DNA of 64,000 nt from Chloroflexi bacterium bin20 (GCA_002238485.1 MPMG01000013.1:45748-109747); one strand, 5' to 3'. Positions 1 through 8,904 are shown, numbered from the stretch's first letter. The notes: generated from the sequence alone by a model not told the origin. Translations and numbers: made by a program.

Positions 1-167
1 TGCGCAGCTATCACATGCTGCGGTTCGTCACCATGCACGAAGAAAGGAAGGCTCGCGTTGTAGCCGCGCAGGTAGAGCCAGCCCGCCAGAATCAGCAGCA
101 GCGCCAGCCCCGCCCAGAACCATTTCTCGCGGGGAATGATGGTTACATTGTGAGACTGATTAATCAT
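1..167 (-). CDS. Glycosyltransferase (ArnT/PMT-like), N-terminal fragment cut by window edge
   Basis: Reading leftwards from an ATG at 167 gives about 55 residues that run off the window. A GGAGG ribosome site lies 7 bases before the ATG. The fragment shows a short cytoplasmic tail with PREKWFW, one hydrophobic helix (about residues 20-36) and a luminal loop with HGDEPQH. It is clearly a paralogue of the next gene at 284-2233, which begins in the same way (PREKWFW, LYLRGYN, DEPQH). The acidic DE pair in the first loop is typical of membrane GT-C enzymes using polyprenyl-phosphate sugars. The family call rests on the paralogue; only the first helix is visible here. Confidence 0.75.
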   Translation of the reverse strand, partial: MINQSHNVTIIPREKWFWAGLALLLILAGWLYLRGYNASLPFFVHGDEPQHVIAA

Positions 168-283
168 GCTTCGCCTCCATGTAGTCAACTCCGACTCGAT
201 TTCCCGCTCATTCCAGCGCAATTGCCATTCAGGATCAGTTGGCGCGCCAGGACTGCCCTAAGGCGACTGTTTTCGCGGCGAGG

Positions 284-2233
284 TCATTGCGAGGGGCTTA
301 CGATTACAGTGATTTCGGCTAGTAGGAGATGGTCTGTGTCATCGGCGGACTTTTGGCGCGCGCCAGTCTGTGCATCATACAAGCCCGTTACCAGGGTGTA
401 AGTGGCTGGCGGCAAGTCGGCGGGCAAGCGCAAAATGAAATTGCGGCCCAGCAAGATCTCGTCCGGGTCATCCCAGCTGCTGCTGTCGCGGCGGCTGTCA
501 AAGAGCGGGATGCCGTCCACCTGCGCGGCGATTTCGCCCTGGTCGTTCAGCAGGTGGTTGAAGACATGCAAGGCGTTGGCTGGCGCGCTTTCGGCAGCCC
601 AATAGTGGCGAAAAACGATGTCATCTCCCGCTTGGGCTATTGTTGAGCTTATGTCGTAGCCCAGCAACTGCAAAGAGCCCAGCTTTCCACCATGTTCGTT
701 CTGCATGGGATGCAGGCGCAGGACGACCATGTCGGGTCCGCGATACTGACTGCTGGCGGGGTAGGTCTTTAGCGCTATCGTCTCGCCGGGATACGTTGCG
801 CTGGGGTCTTGCAGCGCCAGGTGATGCGGCAGGATGGCATAGTCCACGCCCAGCGCGCGCCATTCGTCTATAGGACGTTCGCTGAGCAGCGCATTTTGCG
901 GGTAGGTCGGGAAGTCGCGCAAGCCCATATAGCCGCCCCAGGCGCGATTGAATGTCTTGTGATTGTCATAATTGGCGATGTACATGCCTGGCTCGAGCGA
1001 TGTATCAAAGTAGCGCGTTAGTTCATTACGGCGGTCGGGCAGGCTGAAATCCTGCGCCAGCGCGTCCGACTCTCGGTATGATGGCAGCAGCGCCAAGCCC
1101 AGCAAAACAAAAAGAGCGCCGGGCACAAGCGGGCGCAGACTCTGGCGGTCAAGACGCGCCAGGATTTCTTCGCCAGCATAGAGCAGCCCGGTCAGACCCA
1201 GTCCGAAGCCGAGGGCAGACAGCGCGCCAACCGCAAAAAACTGGCGCAAATGGTTGGTCTGAATGGGGAACATGCTCATGCCAGCCAGCCAAGCCAGCGC
1301 CGCAGCAATCAGCAAGAACAGCCCGGTCCGATTCAGGCGCCGCCGGTAGCGCATCAGCAGTCCCCCAGCCAGCGCGACCCCGAGCCAGACTGGCAGCGGC
1401 TGAAATGTGGCCAGCACCTCTGCGAGCGACAACAGCATGTTATGTGGCGAGGGTAGATTCAGCTGATTCTCGGTTTGTGGCCAGAAAGGGATCTTGTGCG
1501 CATCCAGCGTTGGATAGATCAACAGCAGCCAAAACAGGAAGAATCCAAAGCGCACACAATTCCAAAAGACTTGTTTCGCGGCTTCGGCTCTAACGCGGGC
1601 GGGCGAAGCAAGCGGCAGCAGAACCACCAGGGGCGCAACGAAGAGCGCTTGCGTCTTGAAGACGATCGCCAGCATGATGCTGTAGACCGCCGCTGTGCTA
1701 AAGTTTTGTCGTCCGCGGAGCGAACCAAGCAGCGCCAGCCAAATAGCCAACAGCGTGAAGACCGTCAGGTAGGCGTCTGGCAAGGCGAAATGCGCGCGCT
1801 CAACGACCCAGGGATTCACGATCCAGATTGCCGCCGCCATCAGCCCGGTCAGTGGATGCGCGACCAAGCGACCAAGCAGCGCGATGATCAGCGCCACCAG
1901 CACCCAGGCAGCAATCGTAACCAGGCGCAGCGCGGGCAGCATCATGCCGGGCGGACTGTCGGGCGGTTTGATGTGCTTGAGCAGCAAGTAATTCAACGTC
2001 TTCATGCCCGGTGGCGCGGCGTCATGATATACAGCGCGCGATGTGCCATCGTCAATCAGATGCTGAGCCGCCAGCAGGTGTTGTGGCTCGTCAACATGCT
2101 CGATGAAAGGCAGGCTCACATTGTAGCCGCGCAGGTAGAGCCAGCCTGCCAGCAATAAAAGCAGCAGCAGCCCAAGCCAAAACCACTTCTCGCGTGGGAA
2201 TATCGACTTGCTGCTGTCGGCCTCTGCTGACAT
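284..2233 (-). CDS. GT-C family membrane glycosyltransferase (ArnT/PMT-like), 649 aa
   Basis: An integral membrane protein with about a dozen hydrophobic helices through residue ~400 and a soluble C-terminal part of about 250 residues. The first extracytoplasmic loop carries the acidic pair D48-E49 in a DEPQH context, the usual catalytic position of ArnT/PMT-type GT-C transferases. These enzymes move a sugar from a lipid-phosphate donor to an acceptor outside the membrane. The C-terminal part has a beta-sandwich look (LGSLQLLGYDI, LPPATYTLVTGLYD), as in many Chloroflexota glycosyltransferases. It lies 3 bases downstream of the methyltransferase gene and is followed by a paralogue at the window edge, so this is a tandem duplication. 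Donor and acceptor are unknown. Confidence 0.8.
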   Translation of the reverse strand: MSAEADSSKSIFPREKWFWLGLLLLLLLAGWLYLRGYNVSLPFIEHVDEPQHLLAAQHLIDDGTSRAVYHDAAPPGMKTLNYLLLKHIKPPDSPPGMMLPALRLVTIAAWVLVALIIALLGRLVAHPLTGLMAAAIWIVNPWVVERAHFALPDAYLTVFTLLAIWLALLGSLRGRQNFSTAAVYSIMLAIVFKTQALFVAPLVVLLPLASPARVRAEAAKQVFWNCVRFGFFLFWLLLIYPTLDAHKIPFWPQTENQLNLPSPHNMLLSLAEVLATFQPLPVWLGVALAGGLLMRYRRRLNRTGLFLLIAAALAWLAGMSMFPIQTNHLRQFFAVGALSALGFGLGLTGLLYAGEEILARLDRQSLRPLVPGALFVLLGLALLPSYRESDALAQDFSLPDRRNELTRYFDTSLEPGMYIANYDNHKTFNRAWGGYMGLRDFPTYPQNALLSERPIDEWRALGVDYAILPHHLALQDPSATYPGETIALKTYPASSQYRGPDMVVLRLHPMQNEHGGKLGSLQLLGYDISSTIAQAGDDIVFRHYWAAESAPANALHVFNHLLNDQGEIAAQVDGIPLFDSRRDSSSWDDPDEILLGRNFILRLPADLPPATYTLVTGLYDAQTGARQKSADDTDHLLLAEITVIVSPSQ

Positions 2234-2236
2234 CGC

Positions 2237-2818
2237 CTACCGCTCCATCCGATACCAACTCGACTTCGCGCCGATCTTGGCATCTTCGCCATCCCGCCGC
2301 CAGACCAGTTGCAATGGCGGGCAAAAGAGCCGCTCCACAAATTCGGGAGTCCAGCCCATGGTCGATTCTTCGCGTGGCTGCGCCGCATAGAGCATGAAGA
2401 CTCCGCCTTTTGCCAGCAGATTGCTCAGCCCACGAGCATACTCCGCAGCCGCAGCGCCATGTAGTCCATGCCCGCAGCCGATATCCATGATGAGGTTGTA
2501 ACGTTCGCGCAGCTGAGGCAGCTCAGACAGACGGGTAACATCGTGGCAGAAGCTTCGCCAGCTTTCGGGCGGGAAATCCGCCAATTTCTGCGCCGCCGTT
2601 TCGACCGCCGCCGGCACGAAGTCAATGCCATCGACGCGCCAGCCATTCGCCAGCAGATCGCGCATGACTGTGCCCGTGCCGCAGCCCAGGTCCAACGCAT
2701 CGCCCGGCGGCAGCTCGTCCAAAATGCGCATGATCTCCGGCGGGGTGATGCCGCTGTCCCAGGGCGTATCGCCGCTGTCGTAGCGCGCTGTGAACATCCG
2801 CCGGCGGTCGTCGATCAT
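2237..2818 (-). CDS. Class I SAM-dependent methyltransferase, 193 aa
   Basis: A small Rossmann-fold methyltransferase. Motif I is visible as LDLGCGTGTV near residue 42, followed by the acidic end of strand 2 (GIDFVPAAVE) and a motif-IV-like stretch (IMDIGCGHGLHG). Domain content matches the Methyltransf_11/25 group that acts on small molecules or thiols; the substrate cannot be told. The stop is 3 bases before the glycosyltransferase start, so the two are probably co-transcribed. The ATG at 2818 follows a G-run that could serve as ribosome site. A short palindromic repeat (2824-2860) fills the gap to mutS2. Confidence 0.85.
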   Translation of the reverse strand: MIDDRRRMFTARYDSGDTPWDSGITPPEIMRILDELPPGDALDLGCGTGTVMRDLLANGWRVDGIDFVPAAVETAAQKLADFPPESWRSFCHDVTRLSELPQLRERYNLIMDIGCGHGLHGAAAAEYARGLSNLLAKGGVFMLYAAQPREESTMGWTPEFVERLFCPPLQLVWRRDGEDAKIGAKSSWYRMER

Positions 2819-2823
2819 GTTTT

Positions 2824-2860
2824 ACCCCCCTCGGTCCTCCCCCGACGGGTCAAGGGGAAG
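2824..2860. repeat. Short dispersed GC-rich palindromic repeat, copy A
   Basis: The gap between the methyltransferase start and the mutS2 stop is filled by a C-run/G-run element beginning ACCCCCCTCGGTCC and ending GGTCAAGGGGAAG. Related elements lie at 20231-20270 (inverted), 33842-33878 (same orientation) and 60463-60501 (inverted). Copies A and C share the core GTCCTCCC..GAC.GGTCA. It resembles REP-type intergenic repeats; it could also attenuate transcription. Confidence 0.55.
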
Positions 2861-2863
2861 TGT

Positions 2864-5242
2864 TCATGTGATGGGTACCATGTGAATCACGGTGACGCCC
2901 GCGCCGCCTTCTTTGGGCAGACCCTGTGTAACCTTGCTGATCAAGGCATGATGGCGCAGATGCCCGCGCACCGCCTGCCGCAGCCGGCCCGTGCCCTTGC
3001 CGTGAATGATTCGTCCAAAGGGCAGGCCAGCTGTGTAAGCCGCGTTGACATAGCGGTCGAGGACTTCCAGCGCGTCATCCACTCGCTGCCCGCGGATATC
3101 CAGCTCCATGCCCGGCGACTCGGCCGGTTGCAGCTGCAGCTTGTCGCTCTCATATTGCCGCGCATGACCGCGTTCCTGGCTGCGTTTTTCGCTGCGTTTG
3201 CGTTTGCGCATGTCGCTGTATTTGGCTCGCACGCGCAGCGACCCGACCTGCACCTGCGCCGCTTTGTCATCCAGCTCGACGATGACGCCCTCGGCATTCA
3301 ACGTGTCCATGAAGACGGTGTCGCCGACGCGCGGCAGCCAGTCGATATCTTCCAGCGGCTCGACTTCTTCGGCATCGTCCAGGGGCGCGTTCGTCCAGCC
3401 AGCCAGTTTGTCGGCGGCGGCTTTCAAGGCATTCAAAGTCTCGGCTGGCAGGCCGGCGCTGCGCAGTTCGCCACGCATCTTGCGCAACTCGCTGTTGAAA
3501 TCAGCCAGGTCGTCTTCGGCATGTCTGCGGGCGGCACGAATGACATCGCGTCTTTCGTCTTCGATTCTGTCGAGGCGGGCTTGCAGTTCGTCGCGCTGCG
3601 ATTCCAGCCCGGCGCGCAAGCGGTCGATCTCTTCGTATTGCAGGCGCGTCTCGGCGCGGGTGCGTTGGATCTCGTCCAGCAGATCATCGGCTTTTAATTC
3701 GGCGCTGGCCACCATGCCGCGGGCGTCGCTGATGATCTCGGCATCCAAGCCCAGGCGCTCGGCGATGGCCAAGGCATTCGATCTGCCTGGCAAACCCACC
3801 ACCAGTCGATAAGTCGGCTGCAGGGTCTCCAGGTCGAATTCCACGCTGGCATTGCGTACGCCCGGCGTATCGACGGCATAGACCTTCAGCTCGGGGTGAT
3901 GCGTGGTGACCAATGTAGTCACGCCGCGATTGCGAAAACAATTCAGCAGCGCCATGGCCAAAGCCGAGCCTTCGGCGGGGTCGGTGCCTGCGCCGACTTC
4001 GTCCAGGATGACCAGCGAGCGCGAATCAGCCCGCGCCAAAATGTCAATGATGTTGGTCATGTGCGACGAGAATGTCGAAAGCGACTGCTCAATGCTCTGC
4101 TCATCGCCGATATCGGCATAGACACCTTGAAAGACGGGCAGCGCCGCTTCGTCGGCCGGGATGTGCAAGCCGCATTGCGCCAGCAGCGCCATCAAGCCGA
4201 TGGTCTTCAGCGCGACTGTCTTGCCGCCGGTGTTTGGTCCTGTCACGACCAGCACCCAGCTATCGGCATTCATGCGCAGGTCCAGCGGCACGACCTTGCC
4301 TTGCAACAGCGGATGCCGCGCGCCCTGCAGCATGATCTTCGCGCCGCTTCCCAGCGCCGACATCATCGGCTGGACGCAGCTTTTGTCCATGGCGAAGCGC
4401 GCCTTGGCAAAGGTCAGATCCAGATAACCCAGCAGTTGCACGGTGCGCACGATGCCTTCGCTTTCGGCGGCGATCTCTTCAGTCAGCTCGGCCAGGATGC
4501 GGCGGATTTCTTTGTCTTCGGCGACTTGCAGCTCGCGCCAGCGATTGTTGAGCTCGACGGTTTCCAGCGGTTCGATGAAAATTGTCGCGCCAGAGGCTGA
4601 GCTGTCTTGCACGATGCCTTTGATTTTGCCCTTGTGCTCGGCTTTGAGGGGCACGACATAACGCCCGTTGCGCATGGTCACGATGGCTTCTTGCAGCTTG
4701 TCGAGGTTGGCGCGGCTGGTGACGATGCGATTCAGGCGCGTCTGCAAGCGGTCGAAGGCCACTTTCAAATCGCGGCGGATGATGGCCAGGCGGGCGCTGG
4801 CGGTGTCTTTGATTTCGGCATTGTCATCGACTGTCTTTTCGATGCGGCTCTGCAGCGCCTGGCATTCTACGATCTCGTTCGCCAGCTCGGCCAGCAAGGG
4901 AAAACTGGACCCCATGCGTCCCAGGCTGCGTTTGAGCGTGCTGCCGCGCCGCAGGGTATAGCGGATATCCAGCAGGATGCCTGGCTCGATGACCACGCCA
5001 CGCAGGGCGCGCATGACCGGCTCGCGCACATCTCTTGCGCCGCGCACGCTGATATGGTCTCGCTCGCTCAGCAGTTCTACGGCTTCGGCTGTTTCGCGCT
5101 GCCAAAGCTGTACTTCTTCAATCTCGGTGGAAGGGTAGAGCTCCAGCGCGAATTCTTCGCCTGCGCCGAATGTGGTATAGGCAGCCAACTGCGACAAGAT
5201 CTTGTGCAATTCCAGGGTGACGATGGTCTTTTCGCTGATCAA
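2864..5242 (-). CDS. mutS2: MutS2 endonuclease/ATPase, 792 aa
   Basis: A full-length MutS2. It has a core/lever domain, an ABC-type ATPase with Walker A GPNTGGKT (~residue 335), Walker B (SLVILDEVGAGTDP) and the H-loop (TTHHPELK), a long coiled coil (~510-610), and a C-terminal Smr nuclease domain (MELDIRGQRVDDA, then HGKGTGRLR). In this family the Smr domain cleaves branched DNA, and some members split collided ribosomes. The proposed start is a TTG at 5242, giving ISEKTIVTLELHKIL, which matches the usual MutS2 N-terminus; no strong ribosome site is seen. A perfect-spacing sigma-A promoter lies just upstream (5299-5327). Confidence 0.95.
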   Translation of the reverse strand: MISEKTIVTLELHKILSQLAAYTTFGAGEEFALELYPSTEIEEVQLWQRETAEAVELLSERDHISVRGARDVREPVMRALRGVVIEPGILLDIRYTLRRGSTLKRSLGRMGSSFPLLAELANEIVECQALQSRIEKTVDDNAEIKDTASARLAIIRRDLKVAFDRLQTRLNRIVTSRANLDKLQEAIVTMRNGRYVVPLKAEHKGKIKGIVQDSSASGATIFIEPLETVELNNRWRELQVAEDKEIRRILAELTEEIAAESEGIVRTVQLLGYLDLTFAKARFAMDKSCVQPMMSALGSGAKIMLQGARHPLLQGKVVPLDLRMNADSWVLVVTGPNTGGKTVALKTIGLMALLAQCGLHIPADEAALPVFQGVYADIGDEQSIEQSLSTFSSHMTNIIDILARADSRSLVILDEVGAGTDPAEGSALAMALLNCFRNRGVTTLVTTHHPELKVYAVDTPGVRNASVEFDLETLQPTYRLVVGLPGRSNALAIAERLGLDAEIISDARGMVASAELKADDLLDEIQRTRAETRLQYEEIDRLRAGLESQRDELQARLDRIEDERRDVIRAARRHAEDDLADFNSELRKMRGELRSAGLPAETLNALKAAADKLAGWTNAPLDDAEEVEPLEDIDWLPRVGDTVFMDTLNAEGVIVELDDKAAQVQVGSLRVRAKYSDMRKRKRSEKRSQERGHARQYESDKLQLQPAESPGMELDIRGQRVDDALEVLDRYVNAAYTAGLPFGRIIHGKGTGRLRQAVRGHLRHHALISKVTQGLPKEGGAGVTVIHMVPIT

Positions 5243-5298
5243 TTGAGGTGCTGCTCGCTATCATTCATTTGAAGGCGCGCGTAACCAAGAGCGCCGCC

Positions 5299-5327
5299 AT
5301 TGTAGGAGATGGTAGGCGCGCTGTCAA
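5299..5327 (-). promoter_or_regulatory. Sigma-A promoter of mutS2
   Basis: On the minus strand, TTGACA (5327-5322), a 17-base spacer, and TACAAT (5304-5299) point at mutS2. The -35 box abuts the stop codon of the chbG-like gene, so mutS2 has its own promoter although the genes are collinear. Confidence 0.75.
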
Positions 5328-6125
5328 TCAAGTCGCGGTTTGGCTGGCCACGCCGAGTTCTCGCAGTTGGTCTATGGCCTGGACAAGGTATTGCGTTTCG
5401 GCATGGCGCGGGGCGGGCCCATAATCCATATCGTCGGGAAAATCGGCGTCTGTTGCAGCGGGCGCGGGATGCGCGATGATCTCGATTGTGCCATCAAGGT
5501 GGGCGACCTGCCGCGCAAATTCGGCTGGCGAACGTTTCATCCAGCCTTGTATGCCCGCCATGAAGTCTGGCATGGAAAAGTTGTAGCGAACTGTGTCCCG
5601 CTGCCGGCGCAGCAGAATCGCCTTGGGCGTGAGCATCGCCCGAAAGTCATGCCCGCGCACCCAGCGCACCCGATACACAGCTGCCAGTTCGTGCACGATT
5701 TCGCGTAAAATGGGCAGCGAATGAAAATGATGATGCGTGGTGATGTGTTGTGGCTCGATGCCGGCATCGAGGCAGCGGCGCAATTGCAGGTCAAGCTCGT
5801 TGCGTATCCAGCGGATGGCGTCTTTGTTGAAGAAGAGCCCGCGCAGGTACAAGCTGAACTTGTCGCGAAAACGGCGGTCGCTTTGCAGCAAATGGGAATG
5901 CAGCGGTCCCAATTGGGTGACCGGCAGGCCATCGGTCAGGTTCAGGTGCACGCCCAGATCGAGTTCTTGGCAGCCGCGAAAAATCTCCAGCGCGTGCCGA
6001 TGCGCCGGATAGTTGGTCAAGACGCTGGCAGCGGTGAGATAGCCACGTTCGTGCAAATCAAGCACATGTCGGTTGTTCGCCTCGGATAGTCCGCAGTCGT
6101 CGGCGGTGATGATCAGCTTTGGCAT
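5328..6125 (-). CDS. ChbG/YdjC-family carbohydrate deacetylase, 265 aa
   Basis: The protein starts MPKLIITADDCG and carries the YdjC/ChbG metal-site pattern. This is the early acidic pair DD with CGLS, an HLNLT motif (GVHLNLTDGLP), and a His cluster (ITTHHHFHSLP). Family members remove acetyl groups from N-acetylated oligosaccharides such as chitobiose; the substrate here is unknown. The frame stays open upstream, but the ATG at 6125 gives the canonical N-terminus. It overlaps the end of the preceding phosphatase gene by 13 bases, implying translational coupling. Confidence 0.88.
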   Translation of the reverse strand: MPKLIITADDCGLSEANNRHVLDLHERGYLTAASVLTNYPAHRHALEIFRGCQELDLGVHLNLTDGLPVTQLGPLHSHLLQSDRRFRDKFSLYLRGLFFNKDAIRWIRNELDLQLRRCLDAGIEPQHITTHHHFHSLPILREIVHELAAVYRVRWVRGHDFRAMLTPKAILLRRQRDTVRYNFSMPDFMAGIQGWMKRSPAEFARQVAHLDGTIEIIAHPAPAATDADFPDDMDYGPAPRHAETQYLVQAIDQLRELGVASQTAT

Positions 6126-6688
6126 GAGGCATCGCTGTTGCAGCGAGCCGCAAAGGCATCCAGAGCCTCCCGTTGCTCGGGCGTCGGATGCACAAATGGG
6201 CGCACTTGTTTGATTCGCCGCAGCGCCTCGTCTGCCGGCAAGCCAGTCGAGATCAGGTAGGCGGCGGTCATCGTTGGCGCGCGTCCACAGCCGACCGCGC
6301 AATGCACATAAACCTTGCCACCGCGTTTGATCTCCGCCCGAATGAAGTCGCTGCCGCGGCGCAGATCGTCCAAAGAAGGTGGCGTATTGTCGATTGTGGC
6401 AAGCTGCAAATGACGTTCTCCGCCGATGCCCTGCGCCAGGTCGCAGCGTTCTCCGCGCATATTGAGGATGGCAGTGATGCCATAGTTGCGCATTTTGCCA
6501 TAGCCGCGTCGATAATGTTGCCCGCCCACATGCAGCTGCGGTGTGACCGCGCAGAGCCGCCAGATAGGAGCGCCCGTCGTCCGCCGCGCAAGCTGGTCGA
6601 GCAGACGCAGCGCCAATGGCAGGGGTCCGCTACGCAGCAGGCTTCGCAAGCGCACCAGGGGGTGGGGTGGGGCATGGGACTGTGCCAT
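6113..6688 (-). CDS. Dual-specificity protein phosphatase family, 191 aa
   Basis: The C-terminal half holds the cysteine-phosphatase signature HCAVGCGRAPT (catalytic C130, R136 in CX5R), preceded by a likely general-acid region (TIDNTPPS). This is the DSP/PTP fold seen in bacterial DUSP-like proteins acting on phosphoproteins or phosphosugars. The start at ATG 6688 gives MAQSHAPPHP. The -10 box ends only 7 bases before this ATG, so the message may be leaderless. It overlaps the deacetylase gene downstream by 13 bases. Confidence 0.85.
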   Translation of the reverse strand: MAQSHAPPHPLVRLRSLLRSGPLPLALRLLDQLARRTTGAPIWRLCAVTPQLHVGGQHYRRGYGKMRNYGITAILNMRGERCDLAQGIGGERHLQLATIDNTPPSLDDLRRGSDFIRAEIKRGGKVYVHCAVGCGRAPTMTAAYLISTGLPADEALRRIKQVRPFVHPTPEQREALDAFAARCNSDASCQS

Positions 6689-6695
6689 AGCGCCG

Positions 6696-6704
6696 ATTAT
6701 AGCA
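6696..6704 (-). promoter_or_regulatory. Extended -10 promoter of the phosphatase gene
   Basis: On the minus strand TGC-TATAAT (6704-6696) is a perfect extended -10. No good -35 is seen. Predicted transcription start is at or next to the ATG at 6688, suggesting a leaderless mRNA. Confidence 0.6.
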
Positions 6705-6747
6705 CAGCCGCCCGCTGCGGCAGCGCCTCGCAAGCCGCGCCGATCTG

Positions 6748-6756
6748 TGCTAGATT
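6748..6756 (+). promoter_or_regulatory. Extended -10 promoter for the DUF6391-holA operon
   Basis: TGC-TAGATT on the plus strand, divergent from the phosphatase promoter about 50 bases away. An AAGGA ribosome site (6780-6784) precedes the ATG at 6791. Confidence 0.45.
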
Positions 6757-6790
6757 CGCTTGAATCGTCCGTCACGAGCAAGGATTCGCC

Positions 6791-7345
6791 ATGTCGCCGA
6801 TCGAGCAGTTGGCAGAACGTGCCGCAGCCCTGCTGCAACAGCCTGTCATCTTGCGCATCCGCCGCAACCACGGCTTGGAACACGCCACCATCCACATCTT
6901 GAATCGGCAAGGGCATCGTTTGTCCGGGCGCAGTGACAGCGATGGCTTCTATTTGCTTGGCGATGTGCCGAGCGAGCTGATTGAAAGCGCGGTCCACGAA
7001 GCGCTGGAACGCATGGCTGCGGGCGAAACAGGCCTGGCTGTCCACCCCAACTGCGGCACCAATCTGGTTACCGCGAGCTTTTTGGCGACCGCTGTGGGCT
7101 TTGCGGGATTCGCCGGGCTGGGTCGCCGCCAGGCTTGGAAGCGCTTCAACACGGTCATGACTCTGCTGACGTTGGTGCTGATGATATCGCCGGCGCTGGG
7201 CGGAGAATTGCAGCGGCACTTCACCACAGCGGGCGATGTCGGCGGCATGCAAGTGATCGGCGTTAAACGACACAACTGGCAGCTGCCCTTCAATCTGGGG
7301 CGACTGGTCTTTCACCGCGTGGCCACTCAGCAGGCGCAGGCATGA
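6791..7345 (+). CDS. DUF6391-type membrane protein, 184 aa
   Basis: The first third contains RNHGLEHATIHIL, the hallmark of the DUF6391 group found in Chloroflexota and cyanobacteria. A conserved HPNCGTN follows, then two hydrophobic helices (about residues 98-113 and 121-137). The function of the family is not known. The His/Glu pattern (NHGLEHATIH) resembles a metal site, but that is inference. The stop overlaps the holA start (ATGA at 7342-7345), so the two are translationally coupled. Confidence 0.7.
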   Translation: MSPIEQLAERAAALLQQPVILRIRRNHGLEHATIHILNRQGHRLSGRSDSDGFYLLGDVPSELIESAVHEALERMAAGETGLAVHPNCGTNLVTASFLATAVGFAGFAGLGRRQAWKRFNTVMTLLTLVLMISPALGGELQRHFTTAGDVGGMQVIGVKRHNWQLPFNLGRLVFHRVATQQAQA

Positions 7346-8337
7346 GCGCCCCCACCTTCTACATCTTTCATGGCGAAGACATCATCAGGCGCGACGAAGA
7401 GCTGCTGAAGATGCGCAGGTCCATGGGCGAAGACGGCGACCTTAACCGCAGCGAGTTCGATGGCACGGTGGCGACTGTGCCCGATATCGTTTCGGCGGTG
7501 AAGGTCGTGCCTTTTTTGGCGGAAAAGCGACTGGTCATCGCGCGCGGCTTGCTCAGCCACATCAGCCGCCGGGGCGCTGGCAATGCGGGCAAAAAGTCCA
7601 CCGAGCGCCTTATCGCCGAGCTGCCTAATCTGCCCGCCTATGCGCGCCTGGTGCTGGTGGAAGACGTGACTCTGCGAGCCAGCAACCGCGTGTTGAAGGC
7701 GGCGGACAAGCTGCCCAAGGGCTTCATCCGCAACTTCGCCAAGCCCAAAGACTTGACCGCTTGGATCATCGCCCGCGCCCGCGACGAATATGCGCATGAC
7801 ATCGCACCCGCCGCCGCCAGCGCCATCGCCAGCATCGTCAACCAAGATCTGCTGCGCGCGGAGAACGAATTGCACAAGCTGATTTGCTATGTCGATGGCG
7901 AGCGCCCGATCGACGAACGCGATGTGGCGGCGCTTTGCCCCTATGTGCCCGAAGCCGACATATTCATGCTGGTCGATGCGCTGGCACAGGGCCAAGGCGA
8001 GCAAGCCTTGCGCCTGGTACATCAATCGCTGCACGATGACCCGCGCGACCCCGGCTTCCGGCTCTTCGCCATGTTTGTGCGCCAATTCCGCCTGCTGCTG
8101 ATGACGCGCGACCACCTGGATGGCGGAGGCGGGTCTGGGCGAGACGCTGTCGCCGCGGCCCTGGGCGTGCATCCATTCGTGGCCGGCAAGCTGGCTGCCC
8201 AAGCCAAGCGCTTTGATATCCGCCAGCTCGATGCCATTCTCAAACGCCTGCAACGTTATGACCAGGATATGAAGACCGGGCGGATCGCGCCGCGCCTGGC
8301 TCTTGATCTGCTCGTTACCAGTCTGGCGCGTCAATAA
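7342..8337 (+). CDS. holA: DNA polymerase III subunit delta, 331 aa
   Basis: Matches HolA over its whole length. It has an N-terminal degenerate AAA+ domain beginning TFYIFHGED, the VVPFLAEKRLVI segment, a helical lid (RAENELHKLICY), and the C-terminal collar domain (LFAMFVRQFRLLL). Delta opens the beta sliding clamp within the clamp loader. Length is normal for the family (~330-345). It shares ATGA with the DUF6391 stop, an unusual pairing for a replication gene. Confidence 0.9.
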   Translation: MSAPTFYIFHGEDIIRRDEELLKMRRSMGEDGDLNRSEFDGTVATVPDIVSAVKVVPFLAEKRLVIARGLLSHISRRGAGNAGKKSTERLIAELPNLPAYARLVLVEDVTLRASNRVLKAADKLPKGFIRNFAKPKDLTAWIIARARDEYAHDIAPAAASAIASIVNQDLLRAENELHKLICYVDGERPIDERDVAALCPYVPEADIFMLVDALAQGQGEQALRLVHQSLHDDPRDPGFRLFAMFVRQFRLLLMTRDHLDGGGGSGRDAVAAALGVHPFVAGKLAAQAKRFDIRQLDAILKRLQRYDQDMKTGRIAPRLALDLLVTSLARQ

Positions 8338-8367
8338 GCTGCTCTTTCCCGATGTAAGGAGGAAATG

Positions 8368-8904
8368 ATGGACCTGTCTGAAAACCCGCAGATCATCCAG
8401 ATTGCGCCCGAAGATACGCCGGAACTCATCGCCAGTTTGAGCGGCTGGCGCGACCAACTGACCGACACCGTCGAACAGATGCCTGCCGAGGCATTCCAGC
8501 GACTCATCCTGCGCCTGCTGGAAAAAGACGGCGTGCATGATATTGATATGAGCAACGCCAACGAGCGCATCGAAGGCATGGGCATCTTTGGCGGCGGCGG
8601 CTTTTTGTCTTTTCGCGTCTCTTTTCGCTGCATCCGCGGCGGCGTGCGCATCAGCTCGGCAGAAGTCGAAGATTTTCGGCGTGGCGTCATGCTGGGGAGA
8701 GCGGACAAAGGACTGCTCATCACCACGGGCAAGTTCACGCAAGAAGCCGAATTGAAAGCGGCTGCCGAACGCGCGCCAGAAATCTTGCTGATCGATGGCG
8801 AAGGGCTGAACGACAAGCTCAAAGCGCTGGGGTTGGGCGTGCGCACCGAGCAGGTGCTGGTCGAGCGGGTGATCATTGAACAGGAATGGTTTGAGAGTGT
8901 TTAG
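8368..8904 (+). CDS. Mrr-like restriction-endonuclease-fold protein with lost catalytic residues, 178 aa
   Basis: It aligns along its length with the C-terminal catalytic domain of the Mrr nuclease at 9235-10125. Shared blocks are FLSFRV, RADKGLLITTG.FT, LNDKLK.L.LGV.TE and ERV. The catalytic segments differ: DGGIDGKG of the intact copy becomes NERIEGMG, and QCKRY becomes RCIRG, so the metal-binding Asp and the Q-x-K pair are gone. It is probably a non-cutting homologue that could bind DNA or the intact nuclease (inference). The strong site AAGGAGG (8356-8362) fits ATG 8368 or 8365. No N-terminal winged helix is present. Confidence 0.7.
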   Translation: MDLSENPQIIQIAPEDTPELIASLSGWRDQLTDTVEQMPAEAFQRLILRLLEKDGVHDIDMSNANERIEGMGIFGGGGFLSFRVSFRCIRGGVRISSAEVEDFRRGVMLGRADKGLLITTGKFTQEAELKAAAERAPEILLIDGEGLNDKLKALGLGVRTEQVLVERVIIEQEWFESV

